Made by a program: the position numbers and the translations under genes. A DNA stretch of 64,000 bases from Triticum aestivum (Eukaryota > Streptophyta > Magnoliopsida > Poales > Poaceae), in contig NC_057802.1 of NCBI RefSeq assembly GCF_018294505.1, positions 552,400,202-552,464,201 on the forward strand, read 5' to 3'. The notes below the pieces were generated by a model, which searched no databases, was not told where the DNA came from, and worked only from the letters and a program-made list of their open reading frames with translations. Below, piece after piece: positions 33,401-43,356 of this stretch; the stretch's first letter is position 1, and each line of letters begins with the position of its first letter.

Positions 33401-34228
33401 GCTTGCAGTTCGCAAGATAATTCACCATATGAGCCACCTCGTCGTGAGGCATATCCTTGGTGCACATCTGACTCAGATCGAGTAGGCCGCTCATCTGATA
33501 GATCAGATGAGGGCGGCTTTGAAGTGGAAGCACCCGGCGCGCGACGAAGGCGGCTAGCAAGTCGGACCCAGTCAGGCCCTCCGACTGGATCATCACCCGG
33601 AGTCGGGCGACGGTCGTGGCTCCAGCCGGCGACAGCGTCACGGCCCGATAGGACCACTGGGGCTGCCTCCCAGCCGGCGGGCTGGCTACGTAAGCCGGCA
33701 AGTTGACGTAGTCGCCTTGCGGGGCGACGTTCTTCATGTAGAAGTACGACTTTTGCCTACGCTTCACCGACTGGATCAGCGTGATGACGGGGAAGGGGTT
33801 GTCGGTTGCCGGCCTCCGCATCGCGATGAAGGCGCCGCTCTGAGCCGGCACGCCCTGCATGCGGGTGCCGAGCTTGGTTTGGAAGAATTCCCCCAGAGCT
33901 CGAGGGTGGGGAGAACGCCAAGAAAGCCCTCGCACATAGGGACGAAGGCGGACAGCAGCACCACCGTGTTCGGAGTGAGGTGGTGCGGCTGGAGTTGATA
34001 AAACTCGAGGAAGGAGCGGAAGAAGGCACTCGCCGGCAGGCCGAGGCCACACAGGAAGTGCGAGCGAAAGATTGCCCGCTCGCCTTCCTCGGGCGCCGGC
34101 GTGATCTCCTTCTCCGGCGCGAGACGGACCCACACCTGGTCTTTGCCGGGCAACCGCCGCGTCTTGCGGAGGAAGTCGATGTTGTCCGTATGAACATTGG
34201 AGCCATCCCAATCTCCGCCGTACTGCAT
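30463..34228 (-). pseudogene. T1 antisense gene, gypsy-type putative transposase (PF04195-like)
   Basis: Read on the minus strand from the ATG at 34228 (MQYGGDWDG). Exon 1 carries the grass gypsy-type domain (VWVRLAPEKEIT, FLEFYQLQPHHLTPNTVVLLSAF, LWG, then FFQTKLGTRMQGVPAQSGAFIAMRR and LRVMIQSEGLTGSDLLAAFVARRVLPLQ). One G is lost near 33897, so the reading changes frame. A GTATGC donor lies near 33347. Later exons: a mixed-charge, basic segment (32842-33186), an Ala/Glu-rich helix-like stretch with EREAEELRAAAAKAAQEE (32132-32731), a coiled-coil segment (31464-31904) and an acidic Glu-rich C-terminus (30463-31068). Exact splice sites are inferred. Function is unknown in this family. Confidence 0.7.
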
Positions 34229-34420
34229 GGTGGCGAGAAGTTAGCGAGAAAGGATGCGGCGGCGGAGGAAGCACGGCCCCGCGGCGGCAAAGCTGCGGGC
34301 TGGTGCGAAGTTTGGTGGGACGGTGCGGCGGCGAGACACTGCTGCGATGGAAAGGAGGAGGAAGAAGATGGCGGAGAGAGGAGGAGCGTGCGAGCGCCTG
34401 CCGCTTCCCCTCCTCCCCCT

Positions 34421-34430
34421 ACTTATAGCC
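34421..34430 (-). promoter_or_regulatory. TATA box of the T1 antisense gene
   Basis: GGCTATAAGT on the minus strand, about 195 bp upstream of the ATG at 34228 and inside a GC-rich region. Position and match are good for a plant core promoter independent of the LTRs. Confidence 0.55.
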
Positions 34431-34862
34431 TCGTGCGGCGATGCCGAGGAGGCGAGGCGTGGGGGGAACGTGGGATTAACTGCGCCCACTCCCCCACGTC
34501 CCGCGATTATTGCGCCCAAACGGCATGCAGAAACCGCCGCCGGAAGGCGTGCGGCCAGCTTTGGGCCACAGAGAATCCGCGCTTGGGCCTAGGCGTAGGA
34601 GTGGTGGGCCCCCGGCCTGCGGCGACGTCCTGTCGCGCGCGTGGGTTGGCAGGCTTTTTTCAGCCGGAGGATGCCACGTGGTTCGCGGGAGGCGAGCGGC
34701 CGGCCCGCAGCCCGGCGTGCGCACCAACTGACTCCCGCTTTCCGACTTTAGAAATTTCGCCAAGACGGCGCGCCCAACCGAAGCCGGCTCCCAGCTGCTG
34801 GCTGGTCAAGATAAGAACCTGACCGAGCTTCTTGACCTCCTCTTAGCCTTGAAGCCCAACCA

Positions 34863-34876
34863 GCTTCGGGGACTAC
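34863..34876 (+). promoter_or_regulatory. T1 polypurine tract region
   Basis: GCTTCGGGGACTAC directly precedes the 3' LTR start TGTCGG at 34877, the place of plus-strand priming. Confidence 0.6.
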
Positions 34877-36019
34877 TGTCGGCATAAATGGCCACGGGTA
34901 GCCTAACCGACTCCCCCTGGCTCTTCGAAAAATTATCAGGCCAATCGAGCCTTCAAGCATCCAGAGTATGGGGCCGCCTTCCTCTGGCGAGCTATCCCCA
35001 GAGCCGACTACCAGAAGGCGACCCGGCCTCAAAAACCTTCCCAAAGAAAGCTACGAGATGACCGACTCCAGGAAGCCGGCCCCGAGAGGACCGACTCCCA
35101 GAAGCCGGCCATGAAGAAAGCCGACTCCCAGAAGCCGGCCAAGACCACACCCACCAAGACTGCGTCCACATAACGGTGATAAGACGGGGCGTGGCCGCGG
35201 TACAGCCCACTACCCCTGAATCCCGGAACAGCCATGGCCACAGGGCGCCATACGAGTCGGCCATCCCCCGTCCGGCGCGGCACTGTTGCCATGCTGACCT
35301 CAATGTCACCCACGACAGGCGCCAGTACGACCCGCGGGCGGCGGGCCCCTGTAGCCAGAGAGACGCTCGGAGGTGGCCCGACCTCCCCTAGTCGGCCTGG
35401 GGCGTAGGCGGCTACCTCCCTCCCTCGAAACATGTGCATCATTCAGGAGACAAGACGAGGTGAGGCTACAGTGAGAGCCCACAAGGCGGCGGCACTGTAG
35501 CCACGCTTACCTCGACAAAGCCCTCGTCATCAGGGGCGAGGCAACAGTAACCAGCCGCCGACCTGTTGGCCAAGAGGCCGGCAGTCGGCGGGCCCCAATG
35601 GCCGGCGGAGAAGGTGGCGAGCACAGACACTGACGGCTGGGACCCGCGCCCAGCCGGATTACCATTGTACCCCTGGGGGGTAGGCCTATATAAACCCCCC
35701 GGGACACCCATGCAAAGGGTTGATCTCATAGAGTTTCAGACACAACATAGAGAGAAAAGGAGAGCTAACCTTGCCCTTCTTCTTTCCCTAGCCAAACAGC
35801 TCAAGGAGCACTTGTAGCTACTTGTATTGATCTAGTGATCATGCGGAGACCCCGCAGAGCAGGACTAGGGGTGTTATCTCCACGGAGAGCCCCGAACCTG
35901 GGTAAGATCCGCCGGCGTGCATGTCTTCGCCTTATCCCGTTTCCAGGCACCGGCGATGTCTTACTGGCTCCCACAATGATAAGCCACCCGTTGGCATATG
36001 TCGCACCTACCACCCGACA
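34877..36019 (+). repeat. T1 3' LTR
   Basis: 1143 bp from TGTCGGCATAAATGG to CACCCGACA, followed by the target duplication AACTC (36020-36024). It matches the 5' LTR closely from end to end apart from indels; the TATA-type box CCTATATAAACC is near 35685. Confidence 0.9.
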
Positions 36020-36024
36020 AACTC

Positions 36025-37354
36025 TGCTCTACTGTATGTGTCCAATAGTGCCATCATAACAGAACTTGGAAAACTTTTCCCAAGGAATGAGAGAAACTGA
36101 AAGTAGCAAGTAAAAACTCTGCTCATCATAACAGAGCTTGGAAAATTTATAGGTCATTTCATACTACATTCGATTACAACACCAAGTACTTGTGACTAAC
36201 TGAATTATCAGAGGAGAGGCGGCAAACATATGGAATCGACGAACTAAATTATCTGAATCAAGAACAGAAATGTCCAACTAGCTTTGATATATAAATCCAC
36301 ATGGCACCTACAATTTCCATCCAAGTACTTTTACTTTTCTACAGGATTACACCAGTTTCATACAACTCCTAGGTTCTAACAGAATGTATCACAATATTAC
36401 AGGTCATGTACAAAACCTGAATACAAATCATGTGTAGAAACAAGATTTAAGTTTCCACTGTTGGAGCCTGAATTTTGTTGACAGGTTATTCAACGCAAGT
36501 AAAATGGGCTAAATCAAACTGATATCACCATCTTCTGTGATATCAACTACTTACCTACAAGATTACAACAGTTATATGAAACTGCTTAATAGATTCAGAT
36601 CATCTAATTGTGAATCATCTGATTTGGGGTTTCAATTTCAGATCATATTTTACTTATCAACAAGATTGCAACAGTTGCAGACACCTCACACTAACAGTTT
36701 CAGACTTGAACAGATTCAGATAACTGTTTTTCATACTAGAACAAATTCAGTAAACTGTTATTCAGACCACAGCAGTTTCAGCAAACTATACCAAATTCAG
36801 TCAAAGACTACATGTTTTCACACTTAGGAGATACAGTATGTACTTAGGAACTTGGGTCTCACCAAGGGTCCCGGCCAGGAAGAGGCGGCTGACGAGGAGG
36901 ACGAGCGACGACTCGTCGGGGACCGGAGCAGGGGAGGGCTTCCTCGCGGGCGGAGGAGGGTGAGGCGAGGGTTTCTTGGTCGGCGGCGAAGGCGAGGTCG
37001 AGCGGCCTCCTTGGCCCCCTCTCGCGGCGGCGGCGGCGAGCGGCCCCTCCGCGTGGTGGACGAGCTGCGAGGAAACAGAGCAAGCAATGAGAGATGGGGC
37101 GAAGGGGGCAGCTCCGGCGGCGCGGCGTGGTCACCTGCGGCGGTCGGAGGAGGCCCTCGCTCGGCCGATTCCGTTCGGTGGAACCGAGCGAGGAGACAGG
37201 GGAGGGTGCGGGGGGTCGTCTGTGTCGGTGGAGCGGGGAAGGGTGCGGGGGGTCGTCGGCGGCGAGGGGGATCTGGCGAGGGGGAGATAGCGATCGAGAG
37301 ATGTGGAGGGGATCTGGCGCGAGGGGCGAGGGGGAAAGGGACAGAGGGGGTGCA
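36025..37354. other. CACTA noncoding region, right of T1
   Basis: AT-rich to about 36840, with repeats such as AACTGAAAGTA...AAAAACTCTGCT seen twice (across 22988-23013/36025 and at 36098-36125). From 36845 to 37354 it is GC-rich with CGGCGG and GAGGGG runs; long reading frames there on both strands are Pro/Arg/Ser-rich and have no recognisable domain. It may be the promoter and first exon side of the TNP-A-like gene, whose other exons are on the minus strand beyond T1; that is inference. Confidence 0.5.
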
Positions 37355-37715
37355 TCTAATAGCAATGGCGCGCCACCGAGGGGTGCGCCATAAGTACATC
37401 CATAGCAATGGCGCAACACCGAGGGGTGCGCCATAAGTAACTTTTTTATTTTTAGTTGCATGTAATAATTTTTTAGAAAATGACAATCAAATTTGAAAAC
37501 ATTTATGAATGTGAAAAAATATCATCAAATTTGTTATTTGAAAATATTTATGAATATGAAAAAATATCATCAAATTTGTTATTTGAAAATATCATCAAAT
37601 TTGTTATTTGAAAAATATCATAAAAATTGGTATACCAATGGCGCACCTCCTAGGGGTGCGCCATAAGTACACTGATAGCAATGGCGCACCTTCTCCTGGT
37701 GCGCCATTAGTATCT
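37355..37715. repeat. Internal copies of CACTA subterminal repeats
   Basis: GGCGCGCCACC...GGTGCGCCATAAG, GGCGCAACACC...GGTGCGCCATAAG (37365-37434) and GGCGCACCTCC...GGTGCGCCATAAG, GGCGCACCTTC...GGTGCGCCATTAG (37641-37712). These are the same type as at the element ends but lie 4 kb from the right end. They flank an AT-rich tandem repeat. Confidence 0.75.
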
Positions 37716-38080
37716 TTTATTATTATTATTTTTAGTTGCATCTAATAATTTTTTAGAAAATGACAATCAAATCTAAAAACATTTATGAATGTGAAAAAAT
37801 ATCATCAAATTTCTTATTTCAAAATATTTATGAATATGAAAAAAATATCATCAAATTTGTTATTTAAAAATATCATCAATATTTTTTTTGGATTTTTAGT
37901 TGCATTCATTTGTCAATTGGTAAAACATTTATGAATATGAAAAAATATCATCAAATTTGTCAAAATATTCATGAATTCAAAAAGTGCCCATGAAATTTAA
38001 AAATATTCATGAGTTCAAAAAATATTAACAAATTCAATACTTTTTGTGAGTTAGAAATTCAATATCATAAGTACGACATT
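37436..38080. repeat. AT-rich tandem repeats in the CACTA
   Basis: Units such as TTTTTAGAAAATGACAATCAAAT and ATGAATATGAAAAAATATCATC recur several times with small changes, first at 37440-37620 and again at 37745-37990. They end at the truncated transposase frame at about 38065. Confidence 0.8.
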
Positions 38081-38847
38081 GGGTACGACAGAAGCTTCTC
38101 CTTGAACCAACGCGTGAAACATGAGTTGTGCTCTTTGATTATATCTCCGTCCGTCCTCTGTTGGCCTCGGTCATTGTACGTCTTCTCAATAAAGGTTTTG
38201 TGCTCTACCACCCAAGGATCGACCACGTCTATGTGTTGTAGCGCGACTAGGTTTGCTCTTTCAAAGTCGGCGAGTCGACCCTCGAAGTTGACATGCATTT
38301 CGCGGCGACCATCGCGGTGACCCCATCCAGCGAGCCTGCCGAGGTGCCTGTTGACGGGCAGACCAACGGGGTTCTCGATGCCTAGATAATTCGTGCAGTA
38401 GGAGATGCACTCTTCAGTCAGAAAGCCCCTGGATATGCTTCCCTCTGGACGTGGCATGTTGCGAACGTATCCTTTGATGACACCATTCATCCTTTCGAAC
38501 GGCATCATGCTGTGCAGGAACATCGGCCTGAGTTGGATGATATCCTCCACAATATGGACCAGCAGATGCACCATAACATCGAAGAATGCGGGCGGGAAGT
38601 ACATCTCAAGCTCGCATAGTATCACCACGATGTCTTCCTGTGGCCTTCTGAGTTGCCTCACGCCAACCGACTTCCGAGAGATGACGTCGAAAAAGTTGCA
38701 TAGGCCAAATAGCGTTTCACGGACGTGCGCGTCCATGATCCCACGGATTGCAACTGGAAGTATCTGCGTCATCAGCACGTGACAGTCGTGAGACTTCATC
38801 CCGCTGAACTTCTGCTTCGTTGAGTCTAGGTATCTGCTTATCTTCAC
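38065..38847 (-). pseudogene. CACTA transposase C-terminal part (DUF4218-like)
   Basis: 260-residue frame reading KSHDCHVLMTQILPVAIRGI, LCELEMYFPPAFFDVMVHL and FLHSMMPFERMNGVIKGYVRN, the pattern of the DUF4218 region that follows TNP2 in plant CACTA transposases. It stops at 38065 next to AT-rich repeats; the DUF4216-type C-terminal region usual in the family is not seen. An in-frame TAG at about 38897 and a frame change near 38850 separate it from the TNP2 core. Confidence 0.8.
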
Positions 38848-38912
38848 CGCGTAACCGTAAGGAAGTTTTACTCCTACGAGGCAGGTGAAAAACTACTCGA
38901 TCTCCTCCTGAC

Positions 38913-40900
38913 TTAGAGTGAAGCACGCGGGAGGGTAGTCATTTCTGGTCTTCTTGGCCTTTTTGCCTTTATGACGACTTTCCGTGCCTGCTTCGCCTCA
39001 TCATCATCATCATTAGCGTGAAGCTCCTCCCTGATTCCCATTGATTTCAAGTCTGCCCTTGCTTTTGGCCCATCTTTGGTCCTCTCTGGCATGTTGAGCA
39101 GGGTACCAAGCGGACTCTCGCACACGTTCTTCGTGATATGCATGACATCAAGGCTGTGAGGCACACGGTGGATCTTTCAGTACTGCAAGTCCCAGAAAAC
39201 AGACCTCGTTTTCCATACCTTCAGCAGCGGCTCTGGCGCCTTTCGCTTCTTTCCCGGCTCTGGGCACTCTTTCCAATTTTTCAACAGCTCGTCTATTTCC
39301 TCGCCGCTCCTCGTACGCGGGTGTCTTCGGGGTTCGGTTTCACCATCGAACAGATCCTTGCGTTTTCTCCATGAGTCATCGTCGCGAAGCCACCTTCGAT
39401 GTCCCATGAACATGGTTTTCGAAGACTCGAGATCTCTATCTAGCTGGCGATACGTTGTGTCATCCATGCACCTGACGCATCCAGAAAATCCATGGACCAC
39501 CTGCCCCACGAGATATCCGTAACCGAGATAGTCGTGCACCGTCGTGAGCAGTGCGGCTCTCATAGGGAAATATTCTTTCTCTGCGGCATCCCACGTATTG
39601 GTTGGCGTTTTCTACAGCGTGTCTAGCTCCTCTTTCAGCAGCTCCAGATACAGATTGATGTCGTTCCCTGGTTGTTTCGGCCCTTCAATTAGCATACTCA
39701 TGTGAATGTACTTCCTCTTCATGCACAACCAGGGGGGAGGTTGTATATCCACACAAACACATGCCAGGTGCTATGTGTGCTTCTCTGGCTGCCAAACGGA
39801 TTGACTCCATCGGTGCTCGCGCCCAGCACGATGTTCCTTGGATCGTCCCCAAATTCTGGGTGTTCGAAGTTCAACGCTTGCCACTGGCTCGCATCCTTAG
39901 GGTGACTCAGCATCTTGTCTTTTTTATTTATCTCCGGATCATTTCCGTCATCTTCTCGCTTCTTCTCCTCCCTATCCGCGTGCCAACGCAGGAGCTTTGC
40001 TAGCTTAGGGTCCGTGAAATACCGCTGCAGACGAGGAGTGATCGGAAAGTACCACACAATTTTTCGAGGAGCTTTCTTCCTCTTCTTGTATCGAGTGACG
40101 CCGCACACTGGACATATGGTAGACTCCACGTGCTCGTCCCGATAAATGATGCAATTGTTCATGCACACATGGTATTTCATGTGCGGTAAATCCAGAGGAC
40201 ACATGATTTTCTTCGCCTCCTCGAAACTGGTCGGGCACTTGTTCCCCTTGGGAAGACGTTCGTGCCAGAATGACATGTTCTCACCGAAGCATGCGTCGGT
40301 CATTTTGTGTTTTACCTTCATCTCCATAGCCATGAGCGTTACTTTCAGGCGGGTATCCTTGGGCCTGCATCCTTCATACAATGGAGTAACCGCGTCTATC
40401 TCCAGTTGATCCAGCTTGGCTTTCTCTCGGGCCGCAGCTCTTGCGTTATCCGTCTGCTTGAGAAGCAGCTCTTGAATATGAGGGTCCTGCATCCAGCCCA
40501 TCGATGGTCCATCATCGTCTGCTTTGGCATCTTCATCTTCATGATCATGCCCTTCGTCTTGATCTTCCTCATCATCATGTCCGGCATCTTCTACATGATG
40601 ATTGTGTACTGCATCACCGTCGTGATCATGTCCTGGAGATTCTTCGTCTTCTCGCCTGCCCTCGCCGCGGTGGTTGTCTTGCTGCCCTTCCTCATTTCTT
40701 GCCCGGCCCCCATGGACGACTTCATAGTCATCTTCATCACCTTGCCACTGATAGCCATCCATGAAACCACGCACGAGCAGGTGGTCCCGCACCTGTCCGG
40801 AATCCGGGTCTGTAATAATGCTCTTTAGCTTGCATCTTCGACACGGACATCTTATCTCCGTCTCGTTCTTTTGAAGCATCTCGGCCTTCGTGGAGCTCAA
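38913..40900 (-). pseudogene. CACTA transposase, TNP2-like (Transposase_21)
   Basis: Minus-strand reading from the first ATG at 40900. The N-terminus has a CPCRRC motif (Transpos_assoc-type zinc region), then an acidic stretch rich in Asp, Glu and His. The TNP2 core follows: CPTSFEEAKKIMCPLDLP, CMNNCIIYRDEH, CPVCGVTRYKKR, STDGVNPFG, TVHDYLGYGYLVGQVVHGFSGCVRCM, and SLDVMHITKNVCESPLGTLLNM. The core is broken at three places: one C lost from a C run near 39733, a TAG where Trp is expected near 39612, and a TGA where Trp is expected near 39175. This would be the En/Spm TNP-D-type enzyme that cuts the ends, now inactive. Confidence 0.85.
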
Positions 40901-40984
40901 AACCTATTCACGATGCCTTCGGTCATCGTGTGGACCATGGTCGCCTACGGGGTAGAGAAAAACGATATTTTAGAACCAAGAAAA

Positions 40985-41080
40985 AAATTGGCATGACTTC
41001 GCCTAAAAATAGGACAAAAAAGAATGCATAGTGCCAAATTCTCGCCGAAACGGAAATGAATCAACATTCTGGCAAAATAT
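40985..41080 (-). promoter_or_regulatory. Upstream segment shared with the TNP-A-like cassette
   Basis: GGCATGACTTCGCCTAAAAATAGGACA and CCGAAACGGAAATGAATCAACATTCTGGCAAA align with AGCATGACCTTTGCTAAAAATAGGACA and CCGGAACGGAAGTTAATCGACATTCCGGCAAA at 21888-21956. One copy lies upstream of each CACTA gene cassette on the same strand. A shared promoter element or a duplication of the 5' region is the simplest explanation. Confidence 0.6.
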
Positions 41081-41394
41081 TGGCAACTATCGCATTTTAA
41101 ATACCGGTACCTGCAAACACAAACATATGCAACACCACAAACATACGTAGATCTAGGCCATAAAAAGTGCATGTGCACGTTGTCGGAGGCAGAAAAAAGT
41201 AGATCTACAACATAAAGAAAGCTTTCCCCTTACTTACCTATCAAAAAAGGTAATTTAACCACTTAATTTGGGTGAATCTATGGTGCAAATGAGGTGAGGA
41301 GGAGGAGGCAGCCGAGACAAGCTTGGAGGAGGAGGTGGGGAGAATGAAGTGGGGAAAGTGAGTGTGGTAGGTGACTGTCCAAAATATCTAGCTG
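41081..41394. other. CACTA noncoding region upstream of the transposase cassette
   Basis: No supported gene. Probable promoter side of the TNP2 cassette. A GGAGGAGGAGGCAGC-like purine stretch lies at 41298-41345. Confidence 0.5.
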
Positions 41395-41399
41395 CTCTC

Positions 41400-41888
41400 A
41401 GGTTACCAATGGCGCACCACCTAATAATGCGCCATTAGTAACCATGGTTATTAATGGCGCACCTATTACGTGGTGCGCCATTACTAGTTTTGCAAAAAAA
41501 TATAATTGTTAGTAGTGGCGCACCGTGGTTGTGGTGCGTCATTACTAGTTTGAACTAATAATGGCGCACTGTACCCAGGTGCGCCATTACTAGTTTTGAA
41601 AAAAAAAAGTAAAAAAAATGTTAGTAGTGGCGCACAGAGTGTGTGGTGCGCCATTACTAGTTAAAACTAGTAATGGCGCACTGTGCCCTGGTGCGCCATT
41701 AATAGTTTTGGGAAAATAAAAAATAAAATTTGTTACTAATGGTGCACCGTGTGTCTGGTGCGCCATTAGTAATGACGACACTAATGACGCACCTGTATCT
41801 GGTGCGCCACTGCTATATAGCAGTGGCGCACCACATACATGGTGCGCCATTAATGTCCATATTAGCTATAGCCCTTTTCCTAGTAGTG
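41400..41888. repeat. CACTA right subterminal repeats and terminal inverted repeat
   Basis: About ten pairs of GGCGCACC and GGTGCGCCATTA units in both orientations, spaced 20-50 bp, ending with GGCTATAGCCCTTTTCCTAGTAGTG at 41888. The outer 16 bp are the complement of the left end. Confidence 0.9.
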
Positions 41889-41891
41889 GCA

Positions 41892-42124
41892 CACTGAACT
41901 ATCGAGTAGCCATCAGCTTTGCTCTGCCAGACGTTCATAACATCTGGTGTTGATCCTGCAGCAGGTCTGGCACCTAGCGGTGCTTCCAGGACGTAATTCT
42001 TCTGTGCAGCAATGAGGATAATCCTCAAGTTACGGACCCAGTCCGTGTAATTGCTACCATCATCTTTCAACTTTGCTTTCTCAAGGAACGTATTAAAATT
42101 CAACGGAACAATAGCATGGGCCAT
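41892..42124 (-). pseudogene. C1 gag N-terminus
   Basis: The ATG at 42124 (MAHAIVPLNFNTFLEKAKL) starts copia gag. It reads through DDGSNYTDWVRNLRIIL and ends at VQCA where the CACTA inserted; the rest of gag is at 15621-16569. C2 shows the same junction undisturbed near 57100. The reading frame into the CACTA is accidental. Confidence 0.9.
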
Positions 42125-43339
42125 CTATCTACAATCAACATAAACAAGCAAAATACTATCAGGTACTAAGTTCATGATAAATTTAAGTTCAGTTAATCAT
42201 ATTACTTAAGAACTCCCACTTAGATAGACATCCCTCTAATCATCTTAGTGATCACGTGATCCAAATCAACTAAACCATGTCCGATCATCACGTGAGATGG
42301 AGTAGTTTCAATGGTGAACATCACTATGTTGATCATATCGACTATATGATTCACACTCGACCTTTCGGTCTCAGTGTTCCGAGGCCATATCTGCATATGC
42401 TAGGCTCGTCAAGTTTAACCTGAGTATTCTGCGTGTGCAACTGTTTTGCACCCGTTGTATTTGAACGTAGAGCCTATCACACCCGATCATCACGTGGTGT
42501 CTCAGCACGAAGAACTTTCGCAACGGTGCATACTCAGGGAGAACACTTATACCTTGAAATTTAGTGAGAGATCATCTTATAATGCTACCGTCAATCAAAG
42601 CAAGATAAGATGCATAAAAGATAAACTTCACATGCAATCAATATAAGTGATATGATATGGCCATCATCATCTCGTGCTTGTGATCTCCATCTCTGAAGCA
42701 CCGTCATCATCACCATCGTCACCGGCGCAACACCTTGATCTCCATCGTAGCATCGTTGTCGTCTCACCAACTTATGCTTCTACGACTATCGCTACCGCTT
42801 AGTGATAAAGTAAAGCATTACATGGCGATTGCATTGCATACAATAAAGCGACAACCATATGGCTCCTGCCAGTTGCCGATAACTCGGTTACAAAACATAA
42901 TCATCTCATACAATAAAATATAGCATCATGTCTTGACCATATCACATCACAACATGCCCTGTGAAAACAAGTTAGACGTCCTCTACTTTGTTGTTGCAAG
43001 TTTTACGTGGCTGCTACGGGCTGAGCAAAAACTGTTCTTACCTACGTATCAAAACCACATCGATAGTTCGTTAAGTTAGTGATGTTTTAACCTTCTCAAG
43101 GACCGGGCGTAGCCACACTCGGTTCAACTAAAGTTGGAGAAACTGACACCCGCCAGCCACCTGTGTGCAAAGCACGTCGGTAGAACCAGTCTCGCGTAAG
43201 CGTACGCGTAATGTTGGTCCGGGCCGCTTCATCCAACAATACCACCAAACCAAAGTATGACATGCTGGTAAGCAATACGACTTGTATCACCCACAACTCA
43301 CTTGTGTTATACTCGTGCGTATAACATCTACGCATAAAA
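42125..43339 (-). other. C1 leader between primer-binding site and gag
   Basis: About 1.2 kb, matching 57332-58539 in C2. It contains no supported gene. In LTR retrotransposons this leader carries dimerisation and packaging signals. Confidence 0.75.
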
Positions 43340-43355
43340 CCTGGCTCGGATGCCA
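43340..43355 (-). promoter_or_regulatory. C1 primer-binding site (initiator tRNA-Met type)
   Basis: On the minus strand TGGCATCCGAGCCAGG starts one base after the LTR end CCCCAACA. It resembles the copia site TGGTATCAGAGCC, complementary to initiator tRNA-Met, with changes at two positions. C2 has the same sequence at 58540-58555. Confidence 0.8.
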
Positions 43356-43356
43356 C

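Larger units (their letters stand above)
23014..36019 (+). mobile_element. T1: Tat-lineage Ty3/gypsy retrotransposon with an antisense gene
   Basis: LTRs at 23014-24148 and 34877-36019, TSD AACTC on both sides (23009-23013 and 36020-36024). The internal domain has a primer-binding site, gag, protease, RT, RNase H and a second archaeal-type RNase H, which is a Tat hallmark. Integrase is absent: coding stops at about 29052 and an unrelated GC-rich insert follows. The right part carries a multi-exon gene on the opposite strand (30463-34228). 13.0 kb in total. It is inserted in the CACTA between its two gene cassettes. Confidence 0.92.
16573..41888 (-). mobile_element. CACTA (En/Spm) transposon, 25.3 kb, with a gypsy inside
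   Basis: The ends are CACTACTAGGAAAAGG (16573) and its complement ending TAGTAGTG (41888), flanked by GCA on both sides. Dense subterminal repeats of GGTGCGCCA and TGGCGCACC occur at both ends. Two gene cassettes are on the minus strand: a TNP2-like transposase (38065-40900) and a TNP-A-like/ULP-like gene (17496-21100), followed by a small viroplasmin-like frame. T1 (23014-36019) is inserted between the cassettes; without it the element is about 12.3 kb. The transposase has several stops, so the copy is not autonomous. Confidence 0.93.

Noticed and set aside
36824..37486. Long Pro/Arg/Ser-rich frames on both strands
   Set aside because: They reflect GC-rich composition and subterminal repeat sequence, and overlapping frames on the two strands are equally open.
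37436..38080. Possible CRISPR-like or satellite array
   Set aside because: Unequal AT-rich repeats without spacers; best explained as internal CACTA repeat decay.
41590..41850. 86-residue frame with repeated GAP motifs
   Set aside because: It is the translation of the CACTA subterminal repeats, not a gene.
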